DNA of 64,000 nt from JBEKTW01 sp963727845 (GTDB taxonomy: Bacteria; Bacteroidota; Ignavibacteria; UBA10030; SZUA-254). Each line of letters begins with the position of its first letter. Position 1 is the stretch's first letter. Shown in pieces: positions 1 to 8,600 of this stretch. The stretch lies in assembly GCA_963727845.1 (NCBI GenBank), contig CAVSHI010000003.1, positions 744,001 through 808,000 of the forward strand, given 5' to 3'. The notes beneath the pieces are model-generated. The model was not told the origin of the DNA and ran no database searches. It was given only the letters and a program-made list of their open reading frames with translations. A program made the translations under genes and the position numbers.

Positions 1-151
1 ATAATAAAGCTGCTTAGGAGGGAAGGAAAACTTTGTCCGGACAAACATTGATGCATCAGCTGTGTGCCTGATCACGTTGGTGAGGTTTAACGGAAAAGCA
101 TCGCTCATGTATCGAACAACGATCACTGAGAGGGCGGCAAAGACAACCGAC

Positions 152-364
152 CGTCTTTGCGAGCGAAGTCCGCGCTTTTCGGACGAGCGAAGTCCCTTCT
201 TTTGGGATCCTCGCGTTTGACCCCAACGCTCGGCCACGGGACAATCTGGACTCAGCATGCCACGCGTCCTGCTTGCATCGTTTAGATTGTGAGCGCCTCT
301 GGCGCCATGGCGCTTTGCGCCACTTCGTCGTCCCGACAAAAGAGTCGGGACTCCTCGCAAAGAC
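152..364. repeat. Family A palindromic element, copy 1
   Basis: The ends are inverted: CGTCTTTGCGAG on the left and CTCGCAAAGAC on the right. The interior contains a GGACGAGCGAAG block and a GCATCGTTTAGATTG block, both also found in the copies at 5124-5531 (same orientation) and 19954-20117 (inverted). The right half, around GGCGCCATGGCGC, matches only the 19954 copy, so the two form a subfamily. No gene is seen in positions 1-430; the rest of that stretch is unassigned. Confidence 0.75.
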
Positions 365-419
365 AGGTAGGCTAACGCGGGCCTCGCACGGACAGGTGGG
401 CTAACGCGGAACCCGCACG
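362..419. repeat. 29-bp tandem duplication
   Basis: Two adjacent units of 29 bp begin with GACAGGT and contain GGCTAACGCGG, with a few mismatches. The pair lies between family A copy 1 and the end of rfbC. A third partial unit (GACGGCTGG) follows and runs up to the rfbC stop region. Confidence 0.6.
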
Positions 420-430
420 GACGGCTGGCC

Positions 431-997
431 TTAGTATCTGAACCGGTCCGAGTGCGGGGAACTGAGCCACTGCGCAAGCGTCTGAGCGGACCCGTCCTTG
501 GCCGAGAGAATCGGCTGCCCGACGGGCCACGCGATGCCGACCGCCGGGTCATTCCACAGAATACTTCCTTCAGATTGCCTGTTGTAAACCCCCGTACACT
601 TGTATTGAATCTCGACAACATCCGAGAGCGCGCAAAAACCGTTCGCGAAACCGGGGGGCGCCCAGATTTGCTTCCTGCTGGGTGCGGACAACTCAATCCC
701 GAACCACTTGCCGAGCGTCGGCGAGCCTATTCGGATATCCACCAGCGCGAGGAATGCCCGTCCCTGCGTCACGCGGATGAGTTTTCCCTGCGGAGGGTCC
801 CACTGAAAATGCATGCCGCGCAGAACGCCCTTGGCCGAGCGGGAGTGATTGTCCTGAACAAATGAATCCGGCAGCCCAAGGGCACGGAACTGGTCGGCTC
901 TGAAGACCTCCATGAAGAAACCACGTTCGTCTTCGAACAGCTCGGTTGCGATGATTTTGAGGTCGCGAAAATGCGTCGATTCGATCTTGATACCCAC
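431..997 (-). CDS. rfbC: dTDP-4-dehydrorhamnose 3,5-epimerase
   Basis: This is a 188-residue cupin of normal length for RfbC/RmlC, which epimerises dTDP-4-keto-6-deoxyglucose on the way to dTDP-L-rhamnose in the cytoplasm. Visible family features are the early ERGFFME segment (25-30), LRGMHFQ with the catalytic-type His63, PPGFANGF (114-121) and the Y-x6-E...WNDP block (residues 138-151). In the third motif Asn119 stands where many members have His, which is worth noting but does not change the call. It is the last gene of the minus-strand polysaccharide operon, 30 bp after the glycosyltransferase. RmlA, B and D are not in this window, so the pathway is only partly visible here. Confidence 0.92.
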   Translation of the reverse strand: MGIKIESTHFRDLKIIATELFEDERGFFMEVFRADQFRALGLPDSFVQDNHSRSAKGVLRGMHFQWDPPQGKLIRVTQGRAFLALVDIRIGSPTLGKWFGIELSAPSRKQIWAPPGFANGFCALSDVVEIQYKCTGVYNRQSEGSILWNDPAVGIAWPVGQPILSAKDGSAQTLAQWLSSPHSDRFRY

Positions 998-1027
998 GTG
1001 TTGTCCCTTATAGATGAATGAGAAACA

Positions 1028-1933
1028 CTACAAAGATGCTGCTCTTTTCAATGCCCGTACAAATCCGCCGGCGAGCGCTCCGACAACCCTGAAATTTCCC
1101 TTCAGCAATTCCCTTGCAACGAATACGACAGCAACGCCGCCGACGCACCAGGGAATCGTCAGCCAATGATACCACCTGGCATAACGCCTGAAGAAAATGA
1201 GATTGTGCTCGACCTTCAGCCGCGTTTTCATGGGAGTCGTTCCACCGCCGCTGGACGCCGACACCTTATGCCAGAGTTTTGCCCGCGGAACGTACCTCAG
1301 CCAGTAACCGGCTCTCTGCGCTCTCACGGACAGGTCGGCATCTTCCGAGTAGGCGGGATGATAGACGGGGTCGAACAACCCGACCGTTTCAAGGACTTCA
1401 CGCCGGACAAGAAAGGCGCACCCCGTGACGTATTCCGTGTCCCCGGCGGCGTCAAACTGGCCGCGGTCGATTTGCCGCAACCCGCGGTGTGAAATCACCC
1501 CCGTAAAATAGTTTATCCTGCCCCCGGCATACCACAGTGTATTGGGTTCAGCATGGTAGTAAATTTTCGGACCGAGAACGCCGACGTTCGGTTCCGCCAT
1601 GGCGTCATACATGAGTGCCGTCAACAGGTTCGGGTCGACCATGATGTCGTTATTCAGCAGAAAAATCCATTGAGCGCTCTGTTCCAGCGCATACTTCATC
1701 CCGACGTTGTTTCCCTCCCCGAACCCCAGATTCGTCCCATTCTCGATCAAGGTCGTCCATGTATAGCCGGAGCGAATCATTTCCCGGCTTCCATCGTTCG
1801 AGCCGTTATCGATCACGACAACCTTGAAATTCGGATACGTCATCCGTTGCACGGAATCGAGCGTTTCCCTCAACAATTCCCGACCGTTCAGATTGAGAAC
1901 GAGGCAATACACGAGGGGAGATTCCGCTTTCAT
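1028..1933 (-). CDS. Family 2 glycosyltransferase (rhamnosyltransferase-like)
   Basis: The 301-residue protein has a GT-A N-terminus with the nucleotide-binding strand LVLNLNGRELL, the VVVIDNGSNDGS segment and a later LLNNDIMVDP block in the place of the DxD motif. A short hydrophobic segment near residues 255-275 suggests membrane attachment. It presumably transfers a sugar to a surface glycan at the inner membrane. It lies 9 bp after a methyltransferase and 30 bp before rfbC, so a rhamnose donor is plausible, but the donor and acceptor are inferred only from that context. Confidence 0.87.
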   Translation of the reverse strand: MKAESPLVYCLVLNLNGRELLRETLDSVQRMTYPNFKVVVIDNGSNDGSREMIRSGYTWTTLIENGTNLGFGEGNNVGMKYALEQSAQWIFLLNNDIMVDPNLLTALMYDAMAEPNVGVLGPKIYYHAEPNTLWYAGGRINYFTGVISHRGLRQIDRGQFDAAGDTEYVTGCAFLVRREVLETVGLFDPVYHPAYSEDADLSVRAQRAGYWLRYVPRAKLWHKVSASSGGGTTPMKTRLKVEHNLIFFRRYARWYHWLTIPWCVGGVAVVFVARELLKGNFRVVGALAGGFVRALKRAASL

Positions 1934-1942
1934 GAACGTCGA

Positions 1943-2860
1943 TTACTGTTTCTTGCGGGGAGGCTTTGAAGGCTTCCGGAATGTGTCGGTAAGTCTCCGC
2001 ACGATCTCCGAGGCAAAATGCCGGACCGAGAACAAATTATATTTGAACGTCACGAACAACCTCAGCGGGATGAGGGGCGAGACTTTGAGCGGTGAACGCA
2101 GGCCGTCATCTTCTCCGCGGACGTGGAACTTTCCGACATCGATGTATCCGGCTTTGACTCCAATGAACACGGGCTGACGGGTAATCCGATGCTTGCTCAC
2201 TTCCAGGTCAAGATACCCGACGCTGAACCCGTGTCCGTGCAGGCGGTCCAGCAGGTCGCGACCGTATGTCCTGTAGGCAAGCGTTTGCCCTCCGCCGCCG
2301 TGGTACTCAGGGGGAAGCACAAAAATGTCGGTATCCCCCTTCGTTTGCACGCGGATGAGCGTCTTTTCCCACTCATGATTATACGGAACCGTCATGATGA
2401 ACGTGCCATTCCGTTTCAACACGCGGAAAATTTCCGCGAACCCTTTCTCGTCCTCGCGGACATGTTCGAACACGTCCGTGGCGATCACAAAATCAAACTG
2501 TTCATCGGGATATGCGAGCTTCTGGAAGTCGGCAAATTTCGTGAACGGCTTGTTCATGAGTTCGGAATCAGGATTGAACTCCGTATTATAATAGTCGAAC
2601 TTGTCCTTCAGCATCATGGGGTATGAGCTCCGTCCGCTCGATTCCAGAATGCGGATGCGCTTGTCGCTTCTCCAGCCGGCGACGGGAATATTTCCGGCTT
2701 CGAGACACTTCCCGAGGACGTACATCACGGCGCGCAGCCGGCTCGAAGCGGAACAGTTCGCACAGAGATATCCTTCGCGTTCCTGCTCCGGCCGGACGAA
2801 CTCGCCTTCGCTGCCGCAGATGTTGCAGTATGGAACGCCGTATTCAGGGCGCGCGTTCAT
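1943..2860 (-). CDS. Zinc-ribbon class I SAM-dependent methyltransferase
   Basis: The 305-residue protein starts with a four-cysteine zinc ribbon (C12-x2-C15 and C33-x2-C36), followed by a Rossmann methyltransferase core. The core shows a degenerate glycine-rich loop (RILESSGRSS, about 69-78), the DFVIATDVFEHV acidic segment near 123-134, and a basic, proline-rich tail. Its ATG overlaps the wecB stop by 4 bp, so the two are translationally coupled. The expected role is methylation of a glycan or a glycan precursor in the cytoplasm. The true substrate is not visible in the sequence. Confidence 0.8.
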   Translation of the reverse strand: MNARPEYGVPYCNICGSEGEFVRPEQEREGYLCANCSASSRLRAVMYVLGKCLEAGNIPVAGWRSDKRIRILESSGRSSYPMMLKDKFDYYNTEFNPDSELMNKPFTKFADFQKLAYPDEQFDFVIATDVFEHVREDEKGFAEIFRVLKRNGTFIMTVPYNHEWEKTLIRVQTKGDTDIFVLPPEYHGGGGQTLAYRTYGRDLLDRLHGHGFSVGYLDLEVSKHRITRQPVFIGVKAGYIDVGKFHVRGEDDGLRSPLKVSPLIPLRLFVTFKYNLFSVRHFASEIVRRLTDTFRKPSKPPRKKQ

Positions 2861-3966
2861 GCCGGCACCTTCTGTTGAAGTATATCGACAATTCTCGCCG
2901 CGGACTTGCCATCGCCGTAGGGGTTCGCCTTCGTCGCCATTTCCCGGTAGGCGGCCTTGTCGGAGAGAAGTTTTTGCGCCTCGCCGATGATGCGCTGCCT
3001 GTCGGTGCCCACGAGCTTTGCGGTTCCTGCTTCAATGGCTTCGGGCCGCTCGGTCGTGGTGCGAAGCACAAGCACCGGCTTCCCCAGACTCGGGGCCTCT
3101 TCCTGGACACCGCCCGAATCAGAAAGGATCAGGTAGCATTTGTTCATGAGCTGAACGAACGGACGGTATTCCATCGGCTCGATGAGATGGATGCGCGGCC
3201 GGTTCGCCAGTATCTCCCCGGCTGTTTTACGAACGTTCGGGTTGGGATGTACAGGATAGATTAGCTCCACATCGGGGTTGGTTTCCACCAGATGACGGCA
3301 CGCGGAGAAAACCTCTGCCATCGGCTCGCCGAAGTTCTCTCGCCGGTGGGATGTGAGAAGAAGAACGCGCCGTTGAGCGAAATCGATATGATTCATCGGA
3401 GATTCGTTGAACCGGTAGTTGGGGTCGACAATCATCAGCAGCGCGTCGATGACGGTGTTGCCCGTAACAAAGATTCTTTCCGCGTTGACGTCTTCCTTCA
3501 GGAGGTTTTTCTTTGCCCACTCGGTCGGGGCAAAATGAAATTCCGTCAGCCGGGTCGTCAGCTGGCGGTTCAGCTCTTCCGGATACGGGTTCAGCTTGTT
3601 CCACGTGCGAAGTCCGGCTTCGACGTGGCCGACCGGAATTCGCAGATAGAATGCCGCCAGGCTTGTCGCAAAGGTTGTTGTCGTATCACCCTGGACGAGA
3701 ATCACGTCGGGTTTTTCTTTCAGCAGAACGGGTTTGATCTTGTTGAGAACGGATGTCGTCACGTAAAACAGGTCCTGGTCATGCTGCATGATATCCAGGT
3801 CATACTCTGGCTCAATGCCGAACACTTCCAGCATGTGGTCGAGCATTTCACGATGCTGGGCTGTGACGATCGTGAGATGGTCGAGCTTGCGCCGTTCGAG
3901 TTCTTTCACAACCGGCGCCATTTTAATGGCCTCTGGACGGGTGCCAAAAACTACTGCAACCTTCAT
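2857..3966 (-). CDS. wecB: UDP-N-acetylglucosamine 2-epimerase (non-hydrolysing)
   Basis: WecB interconverts UDP-GlcNAc and UDP-ManNAc, supplying ManNAc-type sugars for surface polysaccharide. The protein begins with the family signature VAVVFGTRPEAIKMAPVV and carries VQGDTTT, the VEAGLRT segment and PYPEELNR. Its 369 residues are normal for the family. I start at 3966, where the ATG overlaps the upstream methyltransferase stop by 4 bp; the longer frame to 3996 adds ten unrelated residues. The gene is tightly packed between two methyltransferase genes, which indicates one operon. Confidence 0.93.
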   Translation of the reverse strand: MKVAVVFGTRPEAIKMAPVVKELERRKLDHLTIVTAQHREMLDHMLEVFGIEPEYDLDIMQHDQDLFYVTTSVLNKIKPVLLKEKPDVILVQGDTTTTFATSLAAFYLRIPVGHVEAGLRTWNKLNPYPEELNRQLTTRLTEFHFAPTEWAKKNLLKEDVNAERIFVTGNTVIDALLMIVDPNYRFNESPMNHIDFAQRRVLLLTSHRRENFGEPMAEVFSACRHLVETNPDVELIYPVHPNPNVRKTAGEILANRPRIHLIEPMEYRPFVQLMNKCYLILSDSGGVQEEAPSLGKPVLVLRTTTERPEAIEAGTAKLVGTDRQRIIGEAQKLLSDKAAYREMATKANPYGDGKSAARIVDILQQKVPA

Positions 3967-4865
3967 GCGACTGCCGCCTCCTTGATGACGTGACACTCAA
4001 CCCGATCGCCGAGGATGCCGAAGAGTGTCGTGAGAAAATAGTTAGGATAATGAAAGGCCTTCTTTGCCGTTTTCATGATGGCGCTGCCCCGCTGGGCGAT
4101 CCTGGAGGGCGGAATAATCGCCTCCTCTATCCTGTCCACCCGAAAGCCGCTCCTGCGAAGAAGCCCGGCAAGACTACGGGAACGATATTCGAAAACATGG
4201 TACGGGGGCAAAGCGACTGCGGCTCTCTTCCCGATCATCCCGTACAGAAAAAAACCTAACCGCGAAAACAGCGTATTCGTTTGCATGGGGCAGAGAATGA
4301 CCAGTACTCCTCCGACCTTCATCACACGATTGACTTCCCTCAGTGCTGCGAGAGGGTTGGTGAGATGTTCCAGAACATCTCCCATAAAGACGACATCGTA
4401 CGTGTCCGACCGAAGACTCACACTTTGGATGTCTCCCGTGCGGACATCGAGACCGAACCTGGTCCGGGCGAATTGTGCCGCCTCATCCGAGAATTCCACA
4501 CCGTGGACGTCATATCCCGCCGCGCGCGCCGCGTTGAGAAAAGCCCCGCCGGCGCATCCGATTTCCAGAAAACATCCGCTCGATTTTTCGCGCTTGATGC
4601 GCTGGAGGAGATTCCCGTCCGCCATGCGGTTTAGCGTCGCGTCGTCAAAATAGCTTCCTTCATGGCCGCAGCGAAAATCACCGGCGAAATACTCTCCCGA
4701 GTACAACTTCGTCAGCTCTTGCGCGGACGGCTGCGGATGGATGAAGATGATCCCGCATTCCCGGCATCGAACACCGCCCAGCCAGTTCCCGTTGAATCGA
4801 TAACCGAACGGTTCGGATGTCAATCGTTTCGAAAAACAAATGGGACACTCAAGGCCTTGGGGCAC
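3963..4865 (-). CDS. Zinc-ribbon class I SAM-dependent methyltransferase
   Basis: The 300-residue protein has an N-terminal zinc ribbon (C7-x2-C10, C34-x2-C37) and a methyltransferase core. The core shows FLEIGCAGGAFLNAA (glycine-rich motif I), an acidic HGVEFS strand end and VVFMGDVLEHL. It is related in layout to the methyltransferase at 1943-2860 but clearly divergent. The start is GTG at 4865 with GAGG about 8 bp upstream. It is the first gene of the polysaccharide operon; a hairpin at 4999-5039 lies in its leader. The substrate is unknown, probably a sugar nucleotide or lipid-linked glycan. Confidence 0.8.
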   Translation of the reverse strand: MPQGLECPICFSKRLTSEPFGYRFNGNWLGGVRCRECGIIFIHPQPSAQELTKLYSGEYFAGDFRCGHEGSYFDDATLNRMADGNLLQRIKREKSSGCFLEIGCAGGAFLNAARAAGYDVHGVEFSDEAAQFARTRFGLDVRTGDIQSVSLRSDTYDVVFMGDVLEHLTNPLAALREVNRVMKVGGVLVILCPMQTNTLFSRLGFFLYGMIGKRAAVALPPYHVFEYRSRSLAGLLRRSGFRVDRIEEAIIPPSRIAQRGSAIMKTAKKAFHYPNYFLTTLFGILGDRVECHVIKEAAVA

Positions 4866-4993
4866 CCGACATCCTCAAAGGCTGTAGGGAAAGGAGCATG
4901 TGGACGTTGCGCGTCGGCTTTCGCTGTGAAGTCTTCAGCATTTCCAATGTATGTCGTATTGATGTTGTGTACAAAAATCTCACGATCAGGGCA

Positions 4994-5039
4994 ATAAAAA
5001 AGAGAGTTCACCGAACCGGAGATTCAATAAACTCTCTTT
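4994..5039 (-). terminator. Terminator or attenuator hairpin ahead of the polysaccharide operon
   Basis: A perfect 10-bp inverted repeat (AAAGAGAGTT at 4999-5008, AACTCTCTTT at 5030-5039) with a 21-nt loop is followed on the minus strand by a run of T. This is the form of a rho-independent terminator. It lies about 135 bp upstream of the first operon gene and about 650 bp downstream of the secreted-protein gene, beyond the tandem repeats. It could end that transcript or attenuate the operon; which one is an inference. The rest of 4866-5123 shows no gene. Confidence 0.6.
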
Positions 5040-5123
5040 AATATACAAAAATTTCTAATTTGGTGAAGCAATCGTTCCTACGGGGAAAATCTTAAATCCG
5101 AAGCACGAAAAATAAAGCCCGCC

Positions 5124-5531
5124 CGTCTTTGCGAGCGAAGTCCACTCTTTTTGGACGAGCGAAGCAATCTGAGCTTAGCCTGCCTGCTGCTCTTCTGCAT
5201 CGTTTAGATTGCTTCGTCCCCTTCGCTCCGCTCAGGGTCCTCGCAAAGACGAGTGGGAGAACCCGTCTTTGCGAGCGAAGTCCACTCTTTTTGGACGAGC
5301 GAAGCAATCTGGGCTTAGCCTGCCTGCTGCTCTTCTGCATCGTGTAGATTGCTTCGTCCCCTTCGCTCCGCTCAGGGTCCTCGCAAAGACGAGTGGGAGA
5401 ACCCGTCTTTGCGAGCGAAGTACACTCTTTTTGGACGAGCGAAGCAATCTGAGCTTAGCCTGCCTGCTGCTCTTCTGCATCGTGTAGATTGCTTCGTCCC
5501 CTTCGCTCCGCTCAGGGTCCTCGCAAAGACG
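5124..5531. repeat. Family A palindromic element, three tandem copies (140-bp period)
   Basis: Three nearly identical units of 128 bp start at 5124, 5264 and 5404. They are separated by 12-bp linkers (GAGTGGGAGAAC type), giving an exact 140-bp period. Each unit begins CGTCTTTGCGAG and ends CTCGCAAAGACG. Each also contains a nested inner inverted repeat (CGAAGCAATCT and AGATTGCTTCG). Only a handful of substitutions separate the copies. The stretch 5532-5684 holds only a partial family E hairpin (about 5607-5640). Confidence 0.9.
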
Positions 5532-5684
5532 GGTAAACTCGACCTACAAAGTACGGATGTAGTTGTGTAGTTTGACAAATGTCCGTGCACTTGAGACCTC
5601 ACCTGTAATCCTCTCCTAAAAGGAGAGGATGTAATGCCTTGGTATGTTCTCGGGTAGCGAGCGAAGTCGCAACCCCAATTGATA

Positions 5685-8600
5685 CTATTTCAATATCATC
5701 AACTTCTTCGTCTGACTGAACTCCTTCGCGCCCGTTTGCGGATCGACTGCGAGTACCCGGTAGAAATACACTCCGCTTAACAAGCGTGATGCGTCGTAGG
5801 TCATGCGGTACGTGCCGGCGCCAAGCGTGGTGTTCACAAGGACGCCGACCTCTTCACCGAGAGTGTTATAGATCTTCAGTGTGACAAAGCTTTCCTTCGG
5901 TATGTCAAACGCCAGGGTTGTGCTCGGATTGAAGGGATTCGGATAGTTCTGGTGCAGTGCGTATGATGTCGGAATTCCCGCTCCGACCTCAATGACTCCC
6001 ATGACTTCCAGAAGGGCCGGCTGACTGGGCTTGCTCAGGTTGCCGTGGACATCCTGTGCTCTGACTGTATACGTGATGAGATCCACCTGGGGCGGATTCG
6101 TATCCACAAACATTGTGTCACAACACTTTGCCAATGGAATCAACCCGGTGGGACTGCATATCCGGTACAATATGTACCCGCGAAGGTCCGGTTCGTGGTT
6201 TGCACTCCATTGCAGTTTGACGGAAGTGCCCTGCCGCGTTGCAGTCAGATTGCCGGGAGGTGCCGGCGGTATGTTATCGACCGAGTACCCGCTGTCGACA
6301 TTGGAATCGTAAAACACATTAGGGTCGGTCGTCTGTGCGGAAACAAGAAAATACTCTTTGCCGTCGGTCAAGTCGCTTGAGTCATAGAGCGTCGGCGCAG
6401 TGTACGAGTATTCCGAAAACCGGTGCGCCGGCACGTTGGCGATCCATTCCCACGCATAGTCGAGACCCTTGAACTTCTTAACCCTCCGGACGGCCTTCGG
6501 CGTCATGGGCGAACGATGAGCAGCTGCGCCCGGACAACACCACAAGGGATTGGTATCTGGCAATGCGCGCCAGATGCTGTAGGATGGTAGATAATCAACA
6601 TTCGTGTCCAGGATCGACGCATACCATTTCAGTGTAACAAACCCGCCCTGATCGAAGGGAACGTCCTGTACCGAAATAAGGTACGGTGCGACACTTCGAT
6701 ACTGCTGCGGCCAGGATGGAGTGAGGATCGGCCCCACAGCGGTTATGGTTATACTCAGAGCGCCAGGGATTGTGACGCTGTCAGTAGATTTCATATCAAT
6801 GCCCAGGAAGCGCTGTGATATAACAATGGGGGAAGGCAACATCTGAACGGTACCGCTGTAATAATTGTGCAAATCAGGCCAGGAAATTGTTATCGGAAAG
6901 CCACCCGGCCCTGGCTGGACTGTGAAAACGTACACGTCTCTTTGGCTTGAGCTATCGTACCTGCGCAAATCCAGGTTGACACCCTGGCCGAAACAGTTCA
7001 GATTCACAGAATCGTTCATACGCGGGTCGACGAATCGCGTATCGAAGTCGCCGGTTGGCGGTCGCGGCGGAAGCTCGTATTCACCCAGCGCCGGATCGAT
7101 GCACCCTGTTGCATTGACGTTTACGCCAAAACGTATCACACCCGACCCGGTGCCGTTATCTCGTACCAACAACGGAATGGAAAATCCAGCGCCGGAATCC
7201 CCGGCGAGCGTCGTAAATGCCTGGTCCGCACCTTGAGCACTCCCTTCCGTGTTGGTAGCACGCAATGTGTAATGATACGTCGTGTTCGGGGAAAGTCCAC
7301 TGAGGTTGCAGGTAACGGGCGTCGGAGTAATCGCCTGAATCTCGGGAACCCAAACGGAATGGTCATACGACGTCGTAGTACCCCAATAGAAATAACCTGT
7401 CGCAAAACTGGAATCTGATTCCAGCGTGGCATTCAGCGTTGCGGAACCTGCCGTAATATTGGTCGCGGGCAGTGTGACAATCTTAGGCAACTTCGCAGGA
7501 TCGGCGGTTTTAAATCGCTGATCGAATCCGTACCCTATGCCATTCGTGTTCCGGGCAGCAATGCGAAAATGGTAAACGGTGTTGGGAGTTAATCCTGAAA
7601 CCTCCTGGGAAAACTGCACCAGTGAATCTGCCGATAGGATCTGCGGAATCGTCGAATTGCTGTACGCAGTCGTTGTTCCGTACTCAAACCACGCACTGGT
7701 CGGCAGGCCATTGGGATACACCGTACCCTCGAATTGAAACGGTGCTCCCCCTGCAGTGGTTGTCGTCGCGATTGGAGTCAGCGGCTGGGCAATAGGCCCG
7801 GACGCTATGACATAGAGATAATTCAATCGGGGATTCGTAATAGCGTACAACGTCTGAGCCTTCATGTCCACATTGACCAGCGTGCCCGTCAGGACATCCT
7901 GCAGAATTACGGGTCCGCTGTAAAGCGAATCAAGATTTGGCCAGGAAAACGTCAACGGAAACCCTGCATTGCCCGGCTGAAAACGCACCTGGTATGTGTC
8001 AACCTGGGTCGTGCTGGCAAAGGATCTCAGATCCAGATACAGCCCCTGTCCCATGCAAGCCCCGGGCGCTTCCCGTACATCTACAAATCTCATTTCGAAC
8101 GCTCCCGTTGGAGGCGGCGGGGGAACTTCCATTTCCCCGAGGCCGGCGTCGATACAATAGGTGGCTCGAGGATGGACCCCAAACCTCTCGATAGTCAAAC
8201 CATTGCCGGTGTCCGACATCTTCAGCGGTACGATAAGCTGTCCCTTAACCGGGGTCAGGGTCGTAAATGTCTGGTCGCCTCCATACGATGTGCCGTTCAC
8301 ATTTGTCGCATCGGCGCGATAATGATACACGGTGCCCGCCGAGAGGCCATTGAGATTGTAGGTCACGGAAATAGGCCCGGATGCCGGCGTGCCAATGATG
8401 GGCGTGGAATTTCCGTAATCGCTTGTCGTGCCCCATTCGAAGTGCACGGAAGCTGAACTCCCAATGGATATCACCGACGCATTGAGTTGCGCTGAAGCCG
8501 CGGTAACCAGTGAAACAGGCATCGTCGTGATCGAAGGCGCTGACCCCGGTCCGGGAGTAGTGAACGTTTGATCGGCACCATACGCCATGCCGGCCGCGTT

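Noticed and set aside
1..430. End of an upstream gene at the window start
   Set aside because: No open frame with coding character reaches position 1 on either strand.
4820..5011. A small minus-strand open frame of 63 codons ahead of the methyltransferase gene
   Set aside because: It overlaps the leader hairpin and the methyltransferase start in another frame, and no SD or family similarity is visible.
5124..5531. CRISPR array
   Set aside because: The repeat unit is 128 bp, the linkers are only 12 bp and identical in kind, and no cas gene is present. It is a tandem of palindromic elements.
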